Assembly (NCBI GenBank): GCA_949320185.1
Contig: CASGHK010000044.1
Location: forward strand, 1-44,213
Source: an uncultured Methanomicrobiales archaeon
GTDB lineage: Archaea > Halobacteriota > Methanomicrobia > Methanomicrobiales > Methanospirillaceae
DNA: 44,213 nucleotides
Direction: 5' to 3'
Part shown: positions 25,101-33,018 of the stretch, piece by piece
How the letters are laid out: the number at the start of each line of letters is the position of its first letter
How positions within the stretch are numbered: position 1 is the stretch's first letter
Program-made: the position numbers and the translations under genes
The notes under the pieces: model-generated
What the model was told of the DNA's origin: nothing
Database searches by the model: none
Seen by the model: only the letters and a program-made list of their open reading frames with translations

Positions 25101-27723
25101 AACCGGTCCCATCGGGCTTCGCCCAGTAGTTGCCACCGATCAGCCTTCCACCGATAATGTTCTGTCCGATCGAGAGGTTGACGCTCCACAGGTTGGGCAA
25201 CGTGCTGCCTTCGAAACCGGCGTTCCCCGTATTGTTCAGGTAGTTGTTCACGATCGTCGAGTTTCCGGCGGCAAAGAGACCGACGCCGCTGATCGCGTTC
25301 CCCTCGATACGATTCGACACAATCACGTTCCGCTCGGAGGCTGAGAGATAGACCCCCCAGTTCTGGCGGTCGGCCCGGTTTCGGAAGAGGGTGTTGTCGT
25401 CCGAGGCGGCGAGGAGCAGGATCCCTCCCTGGCGGTTGTCGGTCACCTCGCAGGCATGGACCTGGTTGCCCGTGGAGGACTGGAGGAGAATCCCGTACGC
25501 GGTCCTTCGGACCGTCACCCCATCGATCCTCCCTTTGTGGGTGTTCCAGAACGAGCACCCGTAGTAGAAATTCTCGATCGCCAGGTTGGTGATGAGCACG
25601 TTCGAGAGCGGACCGTCGCCATGGTAGGCGGATACCCCGTAGGTGTTGAAGAGGCCATTTCCCGAGATTGTATGTCCGTTTCCGTTCACGATGACATCCG
25701 AGGACCGGATGTCGATCGCAACGAGCGCGTCGGTCCCGACGATATCGTTCTGGAGCAGGTAGTACCCGGGCTCCGTGATCACGATCGGGCCGGTGATCGC
25801 GCGGACGTTGGCGGGCGGGGTCGGGACAGGCGGAACGGGCGGGATGATCGTCGACGTGGGGTACGGTGTGACGGTCGGCGCGATCGTGGGCGTGATGTTC
25901 CCGGTCGGGGTTACCGTCACGGTCACGTTCGGGGTGGGGGTCACCGTTACCGTCACGTTCGGCGTCGCGGTGACGGACGGCGTCGGAGCGGGTGTCGTGC
26001 TGGTCGGCGACGCCGTTGGGAAGGTCGGTTTCGTCGGCGGGACCGTGTAGGTCGGCTTCGTCGTCGGAGGAACGGTCGTCCCCGTGGTGATCGGTGATGG
26101 TGTCGGTGTCGGCGTTCCGGTCACCGGTGGATACCGGGCGAGGGGGAGGAAGTCGGTGTTGTCCTGGCCGAAAGAAAGGACCTCGTCGCAGATCCCGTCT
26201 CCGTCGGTGTCGACATGGGTCTCTGAGAACCCCTGCCCATCGGGTTGTCCGTAGAAGTTCCCCCCCCGGTTCGGCCCTCCTTCGATGTTCTCACCGGGGG
26301 TCTTTGCCGTATTCCAGGTGTTCGGGAGGGGGTTCCAGAAGTAGACATTCTCGGTGTTGGAAAAGTGGTTGTTGGTGATACGGTTGTTTCGGGCGCTCGA
26401 GAGCCCGATGCCGTACTGGCGGCAGTCGAAGACCCGTACGTCCTGCACGACGCTGTCCTCACAGCGGGCGAGGATGACGCCGTACATGAAACCCCTGATC
26501 GACAGGCCTGAAACCCGGACGTTGCGCAGAACCTCTCCGTACGGGTGCATCACCTTGACACCTCCCGCCCCCTGCCCTGCGCCGGAGAGGATATGACCGT
26601 TGCCGCGCAGGACGACATCAGAGCACTCGATCACGATCGTATCGGTCTCGGGTCCCGTGCTGGTGATGTCGTTGACGATCTCGTACTCTCCGGGGGAGCT
26701 GATGATCGTTGGCCCGGAGATTGGCACCGGCGTGGTCCCCGGCGTGGGTGTCTCCGTGAGGCTGGGTGGTGGGGTGGGGGTGACGTTCGACGTCGGTGTC
26801 GTCGGAGGCGGGGGTGCTACCGTCGTTTCCACCGGTGCTGTCGTTTCAGGCGCGGTCACCGTCACGGTCGGTTCGTCGATCCGTGCGGCGTACGGGAGCT
26901 CGTCGCGGTTGCCGTCGGCGATCACGTACGCGGATGAGCAGATCCCATCGCCCCGGTCCGTCGACGCCTGTGAGAAACCCTGCCCGTCCGGGTTGAGCCA
27001 GAGGTTCCCACCGAGCACCGAACCGCCTGCGATGGTCGTGCCGGCGGTTGCCGGCTGGTTCCAGACATTCGGACGGGGCGCGTCCCCGAAGAGGACGTTA
27101 CGGGAGTTATCGAAACGATTGTTCGAGAAGGTGTTCTCTCCGGATGAATGGAGATAGACGCCTGCTTTGGAGTTTCCGGAGATCACACAGCTCTGGACCG
27201 TTGCTCTGTTCGAGGATGCACTAGCGATGCCATAGCGGTTCTCCGTGCAGTGATTTGAGGTGAGGATGGCACCGTTCGATCCCTGGTTGAGGCCTATCCC
27301 GATCTGGTTTTTCGATACCGACACCTGTTCGATCCGGCAGTCGGTCGTCCCCACCAGGTAGACACCGTACCTGAAACCCTGTACCTTCAGGTTCCGGATC
27401 ACGACGTTCTGGGGCGGTGAAGCAGCGTTCGAGATATGTATCCCGGCGGCGTCCCGTTCCTCTCCTGGCCCGCGAACCGTGTGCCCGTCTCCCTCGATGA
27501 CCACATCGGATGACGATACGGTGATGGCCGCGAGCCCGTTCGCAAACGAAATATCCCCGGATAGGTGATAGACCCCGGGCTCCCGGATATCGGTCGGCCC
27601 TGTTATATCTGTCGCCCCTCCAGCAGGGACAAGGACCAGGACGAGAACGACTGCAACGACGAACAGTCGGGGGTAGCGGAGGATCGGGTGCCGGAGGACG
27701 ACAGGAGATCGAGCGGAGTGCAG
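22102..27723 (-). CDS. secreted beta-helix (NosD-type) and PKD surface protein, 1873 aa, CTG start
   Basis: A giant extracellular protein. The N-terminus (LFVVAVVLVLVPAGGA, ~20-35) is a signal peptide. About five right-handed beta-helix modules follow, each opening with an ITGP-x-VI-x-PG-x-Y motif and closing with a DGNGDGFCD-like acidic loop and an FPL/YPL strand. Thr/Pro-rich linkers with NVT sequons lie at ~280-335 and ~525-635. Two PKD domains (WSWSFGDGATS, RVWSFGDGATS) fill ~1680-1870. No C-terminal membrane anchor is visible, so it may be released or held non-covalently. The frame has no ATG, GTG or TTG start upstream of residue 74, yet a perfect AGGAGGT lies 5 nt before an in-frame CTG at 27723, directly before the signal peptide; I take that as the start. 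Confidence 0.85.
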   Translation of the reverse strand: MHSARSPVVLRHPILRYPRLFVVAVVLVLVLVPAGGATDITGPTDIREPGVYHLSGDISFANGLAAITVSSSDVVIEGDGHTVRGPGEERDAAGIHISNAASPPQNVVIRNLKVQGFRYGVYLVGTTDCRIEQVSVSKNQIGIGLNQGSNGAILTSNHCTENRYGIASASSNRATVQSCVISGNSKAGVYLHSSGENTFSNNRFDNSRNVLFGDAPRPNVWNQPATAGTTIAGGSVLGGNLWLNPDGQGFSQASTDRGDGICSSAYVIADGNRDELPYAARIDEPTVTVTAPETTAPVETTVAPPPPTTPTSNVTPTPPPSLTETPTPGTTPVPISGPTIISSPGEYEIVNDITSTGPETDTIVIECSDVVLRGNGHILSGAGQGAGGVKVMHPYGEVLRNVRVSGLSIRGFMYGVILARCEDSVVQDVRVFDCRQYGIGLSSARNNRITNNHFSNTENVYFWNPLPNTWNTAKTPGENIEGGPNRGGNFYGQPDGQGFSETHVDTDGDGICDEVLSFGQDNTDFLPLARYPPVTGTPTPTPSPITTGTTVPPTTKPTYTVPPTKPTFPTASPTSTTPAPTPSVTATPNVTVTVTPTPNVTVTVTPTGNITPTIAPTVTPYPTSTIIPPVPPVPTPPANVRAITGPIVITEPGYYLLQNDIVGTDALVAIDIRSSDVIVNGNGHTISGNGLFNTYGVSAYHGDGPLSNVLITNLAIENFYYGCSFWNTHKGRIDGVTVRRTAYGILLQSSTGNQVHACEVTDNRQGGILLLAASDDNTLFRNRADRQNWGVYLSASERNVIVSNRIEGNAISGVGLFAAGNSTIVNNYLNNTGNAGFEGSTLPNLWSVNLSIGQNIIGGRLIGGNYWAKPDGTGFSEITADSNSDGICDGPYALGPANEDQFPLHGRNASAGYIPITGPVVITEPGRYRLFNDIQAGSAIGIEIRTSDVEVDGAGYRLAGPRSGGTGSVHTYGVLAYNTSTPLSRVRVSNLTVENWYFGASYRSVRDSEIGRLTATGNVYGVVLTNSSTVNVDSVTARRNEQGGVLLLEGSSHNTVTNATAEENLWGVYLSGSDMNRITRSHIGNNTISGIDLVSSGQNTVTDNRFVNLNNTALQGTVRANTWHVEPSPGPNVIGGRSLGGNYYGSPDGNGFSDRVPDRNGDGFCDAPFEIGAQNQDQYPLAPPWSEPYTPVTGPTVITGSGLYRLEGPISLGGERNGVEVRASDVILDGGGYTVSGSRAPNSNGVLVSGEKNVTVRNLTTSNCHVGVNLVGSKGSTVRDVQADSNDFGIAVLESQEVRIEDSRAESNTHAGVSFEKVTGSIVVNLSAHRNRYGITVGSSNSCVVRDSRTNENEFGVHLTRDQGSVVNNHTSKNNAFIGYLADNQSTGTRVEGAEAFNNGVGLRIDDSPGFRVNGLNATNSTGYSALFPGEVPGSYRNMSVSGYGILVVGSPDVILQGCIASNGTYGVSLYESDRSSVAGCRADGNVYSGVFLDRSPGVSVTDGLFGSNSGAGIQVNGSDRCSLTTSSLSRNAVGIRLERARETRVTGNTIEKNRWTGIALFPGANGNTISNNQVRSENAAIRLASSTGNRIVNNILVGTRPVDISADSQPNTWQSQPVVATNILGGPTIGGNFYGAPDGSGFSDVTIDDNHDGFCDTPYVIGEGNVDTLPLAPWTSVPTLAPVIPAINVDGRAGMVPYTARFQDMSTGHPTRWSWSFGDGATSSEQHPVHTYTEPGIYTVTLVAENALGPVAKTERKYISVWGTAPSKPVANFIVDKAQGETFFPVTYDGTGVTGTAPLSVRFNDTSTGYPEERVWSFGDGATSHERNPEHRYTGEGTFTVTLLVRNSFGEDTEVKTGIVTVKRYIRTMPNG
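25905..25976 (-). repeat. short tandem repeat in Thr/Pro linker of the surface protein
   Basis: Two imperfect copies of a roughly 30-bp unit encode NVTVTVTPTP-NVTVTVTPTG, part of a longer degenerate run of Thr/Pro/Val codons. Such tracts expand and contract easily by slippage and carry repeated N-glycosylation sequons. Boundaries are approximate. Confidence 0.6.
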
Positions 27724-27783
27724 ATGATACCTCCTAAAAGTCCCGCTTCGGACGGAACCAGCGTACTCTGTACTTGGACGGTT

Positions 27784-27793
27784 GGGTTATATC
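27784..27793 (-). promoter_or_regulatory. TATA box of the beta-helix surface protein gene
   Basis: The minus strand reads GATATAACCC here, about 65 nt upstream of the proposed CTG start at 27723. Transcription from about 27762 would give a ~40-nt leader containing the AGGAGGT Shine-Dalgarno at 27729-27735. It lies in the 110-nt gap after the acyl-CoA synthetase gene. Confidence 0.4.
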
Positions 27794-27833
27794 AGGGTAT
27801 GTCCGGGCATCCAGAGAAAAGAAGAGGGCGGTC

Positions 27834-29876
27834 CTAGCGGAACCGCTGCCAGAGGATCCGGCCCATCACACGGAAGGTGAAGTCGAGTTCGTCGAAGGAT
27901 GGGATCTGGCGATCTCGAAGGATCTTGCGCCCGCGCTGCATCGAGTCGCCCCCGAGCAGGGTCCCGACGATCATCTTGTCCGTCTGCTCACTGAACCGGA
28001 CGACCTCGTTCGCGAGCTGTTCGGAGGTGAGCACCAGGTTCGGGAAACCGACCACGAACGCGATATCCCAGAGGTCATCGTGTTTTGCCAGGAGCTCGAA
28101 CGTCTTCTGGAACCGCTTGTCGGTCGCGTCGCCGAGCAGGTCGATCGGGTTGTTCTTATTCCAGAACTCGGGGAGGAACTCATTCAACTCGTCGATTACC
28201 GCGGGCGGCAGGTCGATCAGCTCGATCCCGTATCTCTCGGCATAGTCCGAGGAGAGGACGGCGAACCCGCCGGCGTTCGTGATGACGATGGCGCGCTTCC
28301 CCTGCGGATAGCCCTTGGGTGATGCGCACATCTCCGCCACCTGGAACGTGCCGGTCAGGGTGTGGACGGGGATGACGCCCGAGCGGCGGAACGCCTCCAT
28401 GTAGACGTCGTAGGACCCCGAGAGCGAGCCGGTGTGGGATGAAGCAGCCGCCTGCCCCTTCGTGGAGGAGCCCGACTTGATCGCGACGACAGGTTTCTCA
28501 CGGGCGACCTCCTCGACCACCTTCATGAAGGCCTTGCCGTTCTTGATCTCCTCGATGTAGAGAATGACGCCCTTGGTCTTGGGGTCGCGCTTGACCCAGT
28601 TCAGGTAGTCGAGGAAGTTGAGGTCCGACTGGTTACCGACCGAGACGACGGCGGAGAAGCCGATATCCTCGGCGAGCGACCAGTCCACCACCGTGTTGAT
28701 GATCGCACCCGACTGGGAGATGAATGCAATATTTCCTGGCTTCGGCGACTCGTGCACGTAGGTCGTGTCGAGACCCCGGGGCGGGACGATCAGACCAAGG
28801 CAGTTCGGACCGATGATCCGGGTCCCGTAGCCCTTTGCGATCGCCATGATCCGCTCTTCGAGGGCCTTTCCGGTCTCCCCCATCTCCTTGAAGCCGGCAG
28901 TGATCACCACGACGATGGGGATCCCTTTCTGGCCGCACTCCTCGATCACCATGGGGACGAAGTTTGCGGGGACCGTCACCACCGCCATGTCCACGGGTGC
29001 CGGGATGTCTTTCACCGACCGGTAGGCCTTCAATCCCTGGACCTCACCTCGTTTGTTGTTCACGGGGTAGATCTGTCCTGGGAACTGCAGCAGGTTGTGC
29101 AGGACCGCGTATCCCATCTTGCTGGAGTCGGAGGACGCACCGATCACGGCGACCGACCGGGGGTTGAAGTACTCGAGCGGGATCTCGACCCGGTCCTCGA
29201 CCACCATCTTCGGGGGATTATCGTCGACGATGACCCGGGCATCGACCGCCAGGCATCCCTGCTCGTACAGGCGCAGTGGGTTGAGGTCGAACTCCACGAC
29301 CGTCTCCTCCTCTTCGAAGAAACGGGTGACCGCCAGGATCGCCTGTACGAGCCCCTCCTCATCGCGCGGTTTCATGCCGCGGTACCCGGCGATCAGGGGG
29401 TAGGCGTTGATCTCGCGTACCATGCAGCGGATCTCCTCCTCGGTGATCGGGAGGATGCGAAGGGTCACGTCCTTCATCAACTCGACGAGGGTCCCTCCCA
29501 TGCCAAAAGTGAGTACCTTTCCGAAGGCCGGGTCGGTCTTTCCGCCGATGATCAGCTCGAGGCCGGGCGCTGCCTGCTCTTCGACGAGCACCCCCGTGAT
29601 CTCGGCCTCGCTGTTGTACTCCTTTGCCGAATCAACGATCTTCGTGAACGCCGCCGTCGCCTGGTCCTTGGATCCGACGCCGACTATCACCCCGCCGGCA
29701 TCGGACTTGTGGACGATCTGCGGCGAGACGATCTTCATCACGACCGGGAAGCCGATCCTCTCGGCCGCCTCTCCGGCCGCTCTGGGTGAGGTCGCACTCT
29801 CAAATGCTGGGACGGGAACGCCATACTTCCGGAGCAGGTCGTACCCCTCGGACTCGCTGAGCATCTTTCGGGTCAT
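27834..29876 (-). CDS. ADP-forming acyl-CoA synthetase (acetate-CoA ligase type), fused beta-alpha chain
   Basis: A 680-residue NDP-forming acyl-CoA synthetase, which interconverts acyl-CoA + ADP + Pi and acid + CoA + ATP. Domain order is ATP-grasp first (about 1-230: GFPVVMKIVSPQIVHKSDAGGV, EFDLNPLRL) and CoA-binding/ligase second (about 235-680: PRSVAVIGASSDSSKMGYAV, GPNCLGLIVP, ISQSGAI). The catalytic phospho-histidine is His481 in SSHTGSLSG. Both subunits are on one chain with the beta-type domain leading, unlike enzymes with separate alpha and beta chains. Preferred acid unknown. ATG has GAGGA 6 nt upstream; TATA-like stretches lie at about 29899-29928. Confidence 0.9.
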   Translation of the reverse strand: MTRKMLSESEGYDLLRKYGVPVPAFESATSPRAAGEAAERIGFPVVMKIVSPQIVHKSDAGGVIVGVGSKDQATAAFTKIVDSAKEYNSEAEITGVLVEEQAAPGLELIIGGKTDPAFGKVLTFGMGGTLVELMKDVTLRILPITEEEIRCMVREINAYPLIAGYRGMKPRDEEGLVQAILAVTRFFEEEETVVEFDLNPLRLYEQGCLAVDARVIVDDNPPKMVVEDRVEIPLEYFNPRSVAVIGASSDSSKMGYAVLHNLLQFPGQIYPVNNKRGEVQGLKAYRSVKDIPAPVDMAVVTVPANFVPMVIEECGQKGIPIVVVITAGFKEMGETGKALEERIMAIAKGYGTRIIGPNCLGLIVPPRGLDTTYVHESPKPGNIAFISQSGAIINTVVDWSLAEDIGFSAVVSVGNQSDLNFLDYLNWVKRDPKTKGVILYIEEIKNGKAFMKVVEEVAREKPVVAIKSGSSTKGQAAASSHTGSLSGSYDVYMEAFRRSGVIPVHTLTGTFQVAEMCASPKGYPQGKRAIVITNAGGFAVLSSDYAERYGIELIDLPPAVIDELNEFLPEFWNKNNPIDLLGDATDKRFQKTFELLAKHDDLWDIAFVVGFPNLVLTSEQLANEVVRFSEQTDKMIVGTLLGGDSMQRGRKILRDRQIPSFDELDFTFRVMGRILWQRFR

Positions 29877-29961
29877 GGTATCCTCATCTTAAATCATGAT
29901 AATATTCGTCGATTACCGTATAACCTTTCGCTCATCGCGACATTGCATACAGTTCGTATTT

Positions 29962-29969
29962 AAAAAAAA
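29962..29969 (-). terminator. poly-T terminator after endonuclease IV
   Basis: The minus strand carries a run of eight T, 20 nt downstream of the endonuclease IV stop codon. Oligo-T tracts are the usual intrinsic termination signal in archaea and need no hairpin. It separates this gene from the acyl-CoA synthetase promoter. Confidence 0.6.
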
Positions 29970-29988
29970 GAGCGGAGATGGGCCGTCT

Positions 29989-30831
29989 TCAGATGGCGAG
30001 CTCGCGGACCTTCGCGATGTTGCCGGCGCCGTCGCGCCTGTCATCCTCGGGGGTCTCGCAGATGAACGGTAGACCCTTGAGTTCGGGGCGGTGGAGGAGG
30101 AGTCGGAACCCTTCCTCGCCGATCGCCCCGAGGCCGACATGCTCATGGCGGTCGAGCCCTGACCCGAGCTCTCCTTTCGAGTCGTTGCAGTGGATCATCC
30201 GAAGACGGGACAGGCCTATCGTCTCGTCGAAGAGGGCGAGTACCTTCTCTATCTCCTCCTCAGTGCGCAGGTCGTACCCGGCGCCGAAGGCGTGACAGGT
30301 ATCGAAGCAGACACCGAGCCGGTGTTCGCAGTCGCAGGCACCGAGGATCCGGGAGATGGAGTCGAGCCTGGAGCCCACGCTGTTCTTCTCGCCGGCGGTA
30401 TTCTCGAGGAGGAGCATCACGCCAGGGGGCGCTTCTCCCACAGCACGGTTGAGCGCGGCAATAACACGCGCCTCGCCCGCTTCGTCTCCGGCACCCAGGT
30501 GGTGCCCGAGGTGCGTGACGACATAGGGGATGCCGAGTGCTGCCGCGCGCACGAGTTCGTCCTGGAGTCCGGAAACGGACCGTTCGTACAGGTCGTCCTT
30601 CGGCGTTGAGAGGTTCGGGAGATAGGGCATATGGTCGAAGGCCGGTCCGATCTTCGCGGCGGCGAGCGCATCTCGAAAGCGTGTGATATCTTCATCAGCG
30701 AGTGGTTTCGCGGCCCATCCTCGTGGGTTTCGCGAGAAGATCTGGAACGTGTCGCATCCGCTCTCCTGCGCCCGCGTCACCGCCCGGTCGATAGAACCGG
30801 CGATCGAGACATGCACCCCAACGTGTACCAT
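29989..30831 (-). CDS. nfo: endonuclease IV (AP endonuclease)
   Basis: A 280-residue TIM-barrel enzyme that cleaves DNA 5' of abasic sites in base-excision repair. The order VGVHVSIAGSIDRAVTRA, FQIFSRNPRGW, HMPYLPNLS, THLGHHLGAG, LLLENTAGEKNSVG, GVCFDTCHAFGAGYD, MIHCNDSKGELGSGLDRHEHVGLGAIG and FICETPE supplies all metal-binding His, Asp and Glu residues of the family. Length is normal (E. coli Nfo is 285). The gene is complete and single, with its own poly-T terminator. Endonuclease III, which makes or processes abasic sites, lies about 3 kb away. Confidence 0.95.
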   Translation of the reverse strand: MVHVGVHVSIAGSIDRAVTRAQESGCDTFQIFSRNPRGWAAKPLADEDITRFRDALAAAKIGPAFDHMPYLPNLSTPKDDLYERSVSGLQDELVRAAALGIPYVVTHLGHHLGAGDEAGEARVIAALNRAVGEAPPGVMLLLENTAGEKNSVGSRLDSISRILGACDCEHRLGVCFDTCHAFGAGYDLRTEEEIEKVLALFDETIGLSRLRMIHCNDSKGELGSGLDRHEHVGLGAIGEEGFRLLLHRPELKGLPFICETPEDDRRDGAGNIAKVRELAI

Positions 30832-30904
30832 TCAGGATTCCTTTGCTGAGGTGAACCGGGAACGGGTATCAGGGTTTCGTCCTCCTCGAGGATGGCACTC
30901 GGCA

Positions 30905-30914
30905 ATTTTTAAAT
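30905..30914 (+). promoter_or_regulatory. TATA box of tRNA-Ala
   Basis: ATTTTTAAAT is centred about 33 nt upstream of the first base of the mature tRNA, predicting transcription from about 30937. A second A/T patch (CTTATAGG, 30925-30932) lies closer. Confidence 0.55.
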
Positions 30915-30942
30915 GCTCGACCGACTTATAGGATAAGGCAAC

Positions 30943-31014
30943 GGGCCGATAGATCAGGGGTAGATCGCTACCTTGGCATGGTAGAGGCCGCGGGTTCAAT
31001 TCCCGCTCGGTCCA
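30943..31014 (+). tRNA. tRNA-Ala (anticodon GGC)
   Basis: A 72-nt cloverleaf without intron. The acceptor stem pairs GGGCCGA with TCGGTCC and has the G3:U70 wobble that marks alanine tRNAs; discriminator A73. The D arm is GATC/GATC, the anticodon stem CTACC/GGTAG with loop TTGGCAT (anticodon GGC), and the T arm GCGGG-TTCAATT-CCCGC. CCA is not encoded. Confidence 0.95.
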
Positions 31015-31177
31015 TTGTTCCGTCTGTCCTTGATGTCTCTTCTGGTGTCCCCATCACTGGTTCGGGCACCGGGTTCACGCCGTTCGTCATCCGTCGCCAT
31101 CGATACCGAGACATGAGGGAAGAACCGGATGACACCAACTGTTTTACCTCCACTAGACCACAGTACCCTGATCAACC

Positions 31178-31807
31178 GTGGGCTTGAGAGAGGTGCTAAT
31201 CCCGCAGGACCGGATATTCTTCGACCTGTTTGAGGAACTCGTGAACATCGTGGTCGAGGCTGCCGACCTCCTCGTACACTTCAGCACGGACGGCGTCAAC
31301 CCGGTCGAGTGCTGTCCACAGATGAAAGATCTCGAACATGCAGGCGACGTGGTGACGCACCGGATCTATCACCACCTGAATCGGACGTTCATCACACCGC
31401 TGGAGCCCGAGGAGATATCCCGCCTTGCCTCCGTGCTCGATGACGTTCTGGACTGCGTCGAAGGCTCGGTCCAGAAGATGCGCGTCTACGGCGTCGAGGA
31501 GTCCGACGACGTGATGCGGCAGCTGGCGAAACTCATCCAGCTCTCGGCGGTGGAACTCCAGGGCGCGATCCAGGGGCTCCGTGAGCTGAAGGACGCGAAG
31601 TCGGTCGGCGAGCGTGTGATCGAGATCAACCGTCTCGAGAACCTGGCGGACGACGTGCTCGGGCACGCGTTCATGGACCTGTTCAAGTCCAACGACCCGA
31701 TCCGGATCCTGAAGTACAAGGATATCTACGAGGAGCTCGAACGCGCGACGGACCGGTGCGAGACCGTCGCCAACATGATCTCGGACATCGTGATCCGGCA
31801 TACCTGA
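31178..31807 (+). CDS. DUF47-family PhoU-like phosphate transport regulator
   Basis: A 209-residue all-helical protein of the DUF47 (TIGR00153) family, relatives of PhoU that accompany Pit-type phosphate permeases and are thought to modulate them. Visible segments: RIFFDLFEELVNIVVEAADLL, LEHAGDVVTHRIYHHLNRTFITPLEPEEISRLASVLDDVLD and the C-terminal EELERATDRCETVANMISDIV, with the E-x3-D/H-x2-D-x6-E type metal-cluster residues. The start is GTG 31178 without a strong Shine-Dalgarno, preceded by a TATA-like GTTTTAC at 31141-31147; TTG 31184 or GTG 31193 are alternatives. It is convergent with the phosphate permease, not co-transcribed as in many genomes. Confidence 0.85.
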   Translation: MGLREVLIPQDRIFFDLFEELVNIVVEAADLLVHFSTDGVNPVECCPQMKDLEHAGDVVTHRIYHHLNRTFITPLEPEEISRLASVLDDVLDCVEGSVQKMRVYGVEESDDVMRQLAKLIQLSAVELQGAIQGLRELKDAKSVGERVIEINRLENLADDVLGHAFMDLFKSNDPIRILKYKDIYEELERATDRCETVANMISDIVIRHT

Positions 31808-31808
31808 C

Positions 31809-31814
31809 AAAAAA
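31809..31814 (-). terminator. short oligo-T terminator after the phosphate permease
   Basis: Six consecutive T on the minus strand, about 50 nt downstream of the phosphate permease stop and directly at the end of the convergent DUF47 gene. A weak archaeal-type termination signal. Confidence 0.4.
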
Positions 31815-31864
31815 GACCCTCTCCGCCATCACCCCCTCTTCTCGGGCAGTGCACCCGGACGGGA

Positions 31865-32890
31865 TCAGAAGAGGAGCGACAGCCCCAGGAAGGCAAGGAA
31901 CCCGATGACTGCACTCGCCGGGATGGTCAGGATCCACGCCCCAACGATGTTGCGTGCGATCCCCCACCGGACGGCACCGGGCCCCTTTGTCGATCCCACG
32001 CCCATGATCGCTGAGCTGATGATGTGGGTGGTGCTGACCGGGATTCCGGCGAGCGACATGGCGACGATCGTCCCGGCGCTCACCGTCTCAGCGGCAAAAC
32101 CGTGAACCGGGCGGAGCCTGGTGATCTTGTACCCCATCGTCTTCACGATCCGCCATCCGCCCGAGAAGGTACCGAGCGCGATCGCAGCATGCGCGGCAAG
32201 GATCACCCAGATCGGTACCGGGAGGTGGTTCGGGTCGACCTCTGTCCCGAAGTAGCCGATGCTGAAGAGGAGTGGTGTAATGATCCCCATCGTCTTCTGC
32301 GCGTCGTTCGTCCCGTGGCTGAAACTGTACGCGGCCGCCGAGAGGAGCTGAAGGCGCCGGAAGTAGTGATCCGCGAGCTCGCGGGGCTGTGTCCGCGTGA
32401 GGCGGAGGACCAGGACCATGAAGAGAAAGCCGACGACAAGACCGATGATCGGTGAGATCACCATGAACTGCGCCACCACGACGACCGTGGAGATCTTGAC
32501 CGCGGCAAATCCGGCCGCTGAGATCCCGGCACCGGCGAGCCCGCCGATCAGGGCGTGCGACGAGGAGGTGGGAAGGCCGATGAACCAGGTGATCAGGTTC
32601 CAGGTGATCGCCCCGATCAGGGCGGAGAGGACGATATACGGGACGATCTCGGTTGCGACGTGATCGAGGTTGATGATCTTGCTGATGGTGCTCGCCACTG
32701 CGACGCCGAACCCGAACGCGGCGATGAAGTTGAAGAACGCAGCGAACGCAACTGCCTGGCGGGGGGAGAGCACCCGCGTCGAGACCACCGTCGAGATCGA
32801 GTTCGCCGAGTCGTGAAAACCGTTCGTGAAGTCGAAGACGAGGGCGATACCGATGATCAGGACGATAAGTTCGAGCGGCGGACTCGGCAT
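31865..32890 (-). CDS. pit: Pit-family inorganic phosphate transporter
   Basis: A 341-residue membrane protein with about ten helices and the two inverted family signatures: DFTNGFHDSANSISTVVSTRV near the N-terminus and AAYSFSHGTNDAQKTMGII in the second half. Pit proteins bring in phosphate (often as a metal-phosphate complex) with H+ or Na+. Other hallmarks are LPTSSSHALIGGLAGAGI and VSTTHIISSAIMGVG. Start ATG 32890 is at the first residues of the family. It is paired convergently with the DUF47 regulator. The leader holds two inverted repeats. The polyphosphate operon lies 3.5 kb away. Confidence 0.93.
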   Translation of the reverse strand: MPSPPLELIVLIIGIALVFDFTNGFHDSANSISTVVSTRVLSPRQAVAFAAFFNFIAAFGFGVAVASTISKIINLDHVATEIVPYIVLSALIGAITWNLITWFIGLPTSSSHALIGGLAGAGISAAGFAAVKISTVVVVAQFMVISPIIGLVVGFLFMVLVLRLTRTQPRELADHYFRRLQLLSAAAYSFSHGTNDAQKTMGIITPLLFSIGYFGTEVDPNHLPVPIWVILAAHAAIALGTFSGGWRIVKTMGYKITRLRPVHGFAAETVSAGTIVAMSLAGIPVSTTHIISSAIMGVGSTKGPGAVRWGIARNIVGAWILTIPASAVIGFLAFLGLSLLF

Positions 32891-32900
32891 CGTTGGAATA

Positions 32901-32936
32901 GTCTGTCAGCAGACCACATGAAGGATCGGTTTCATG
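32901..32936 (-). promoter_or_regulatory. two adjacent inverted repeats upstream of the phosphate transporter
   Basis: GTCTG-TCAG-CAGAC (32901-32914) and CATGAA-8 nt-TTCATG (32917-32936) lie 10-46 nt before the ATG of pit. They could be operators for a phosphate-responsive regulator or fold in the leader RNA. No clear TATA box is visible between them and the endonuclease III gene. Confidence 0.35.
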
Positions 32937-33018
32937 TTTCCTGCAAACACCACCAACGACGCCGGTTCCCCGGTGGACCGGACGGTCTTTTTGCACCGTA
33001 CCGATCGACGGGTCCTCG

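Noticed and set aside
25820-26145. Repetitive GC-rich run that could be taken for a CRISPR or tandem array
   Set aside because: The repeats are in frame and encode a Thr/Pro/Val linker between beta-helix modules; there are no unique spacers of constant length and no cas genes nearby.
28752-29789. 345-codon plus-strand open frame
   Set aside because: Antisense to the acyl-CoA synthetase, whose catalytic motifs are all present on the minus strand.
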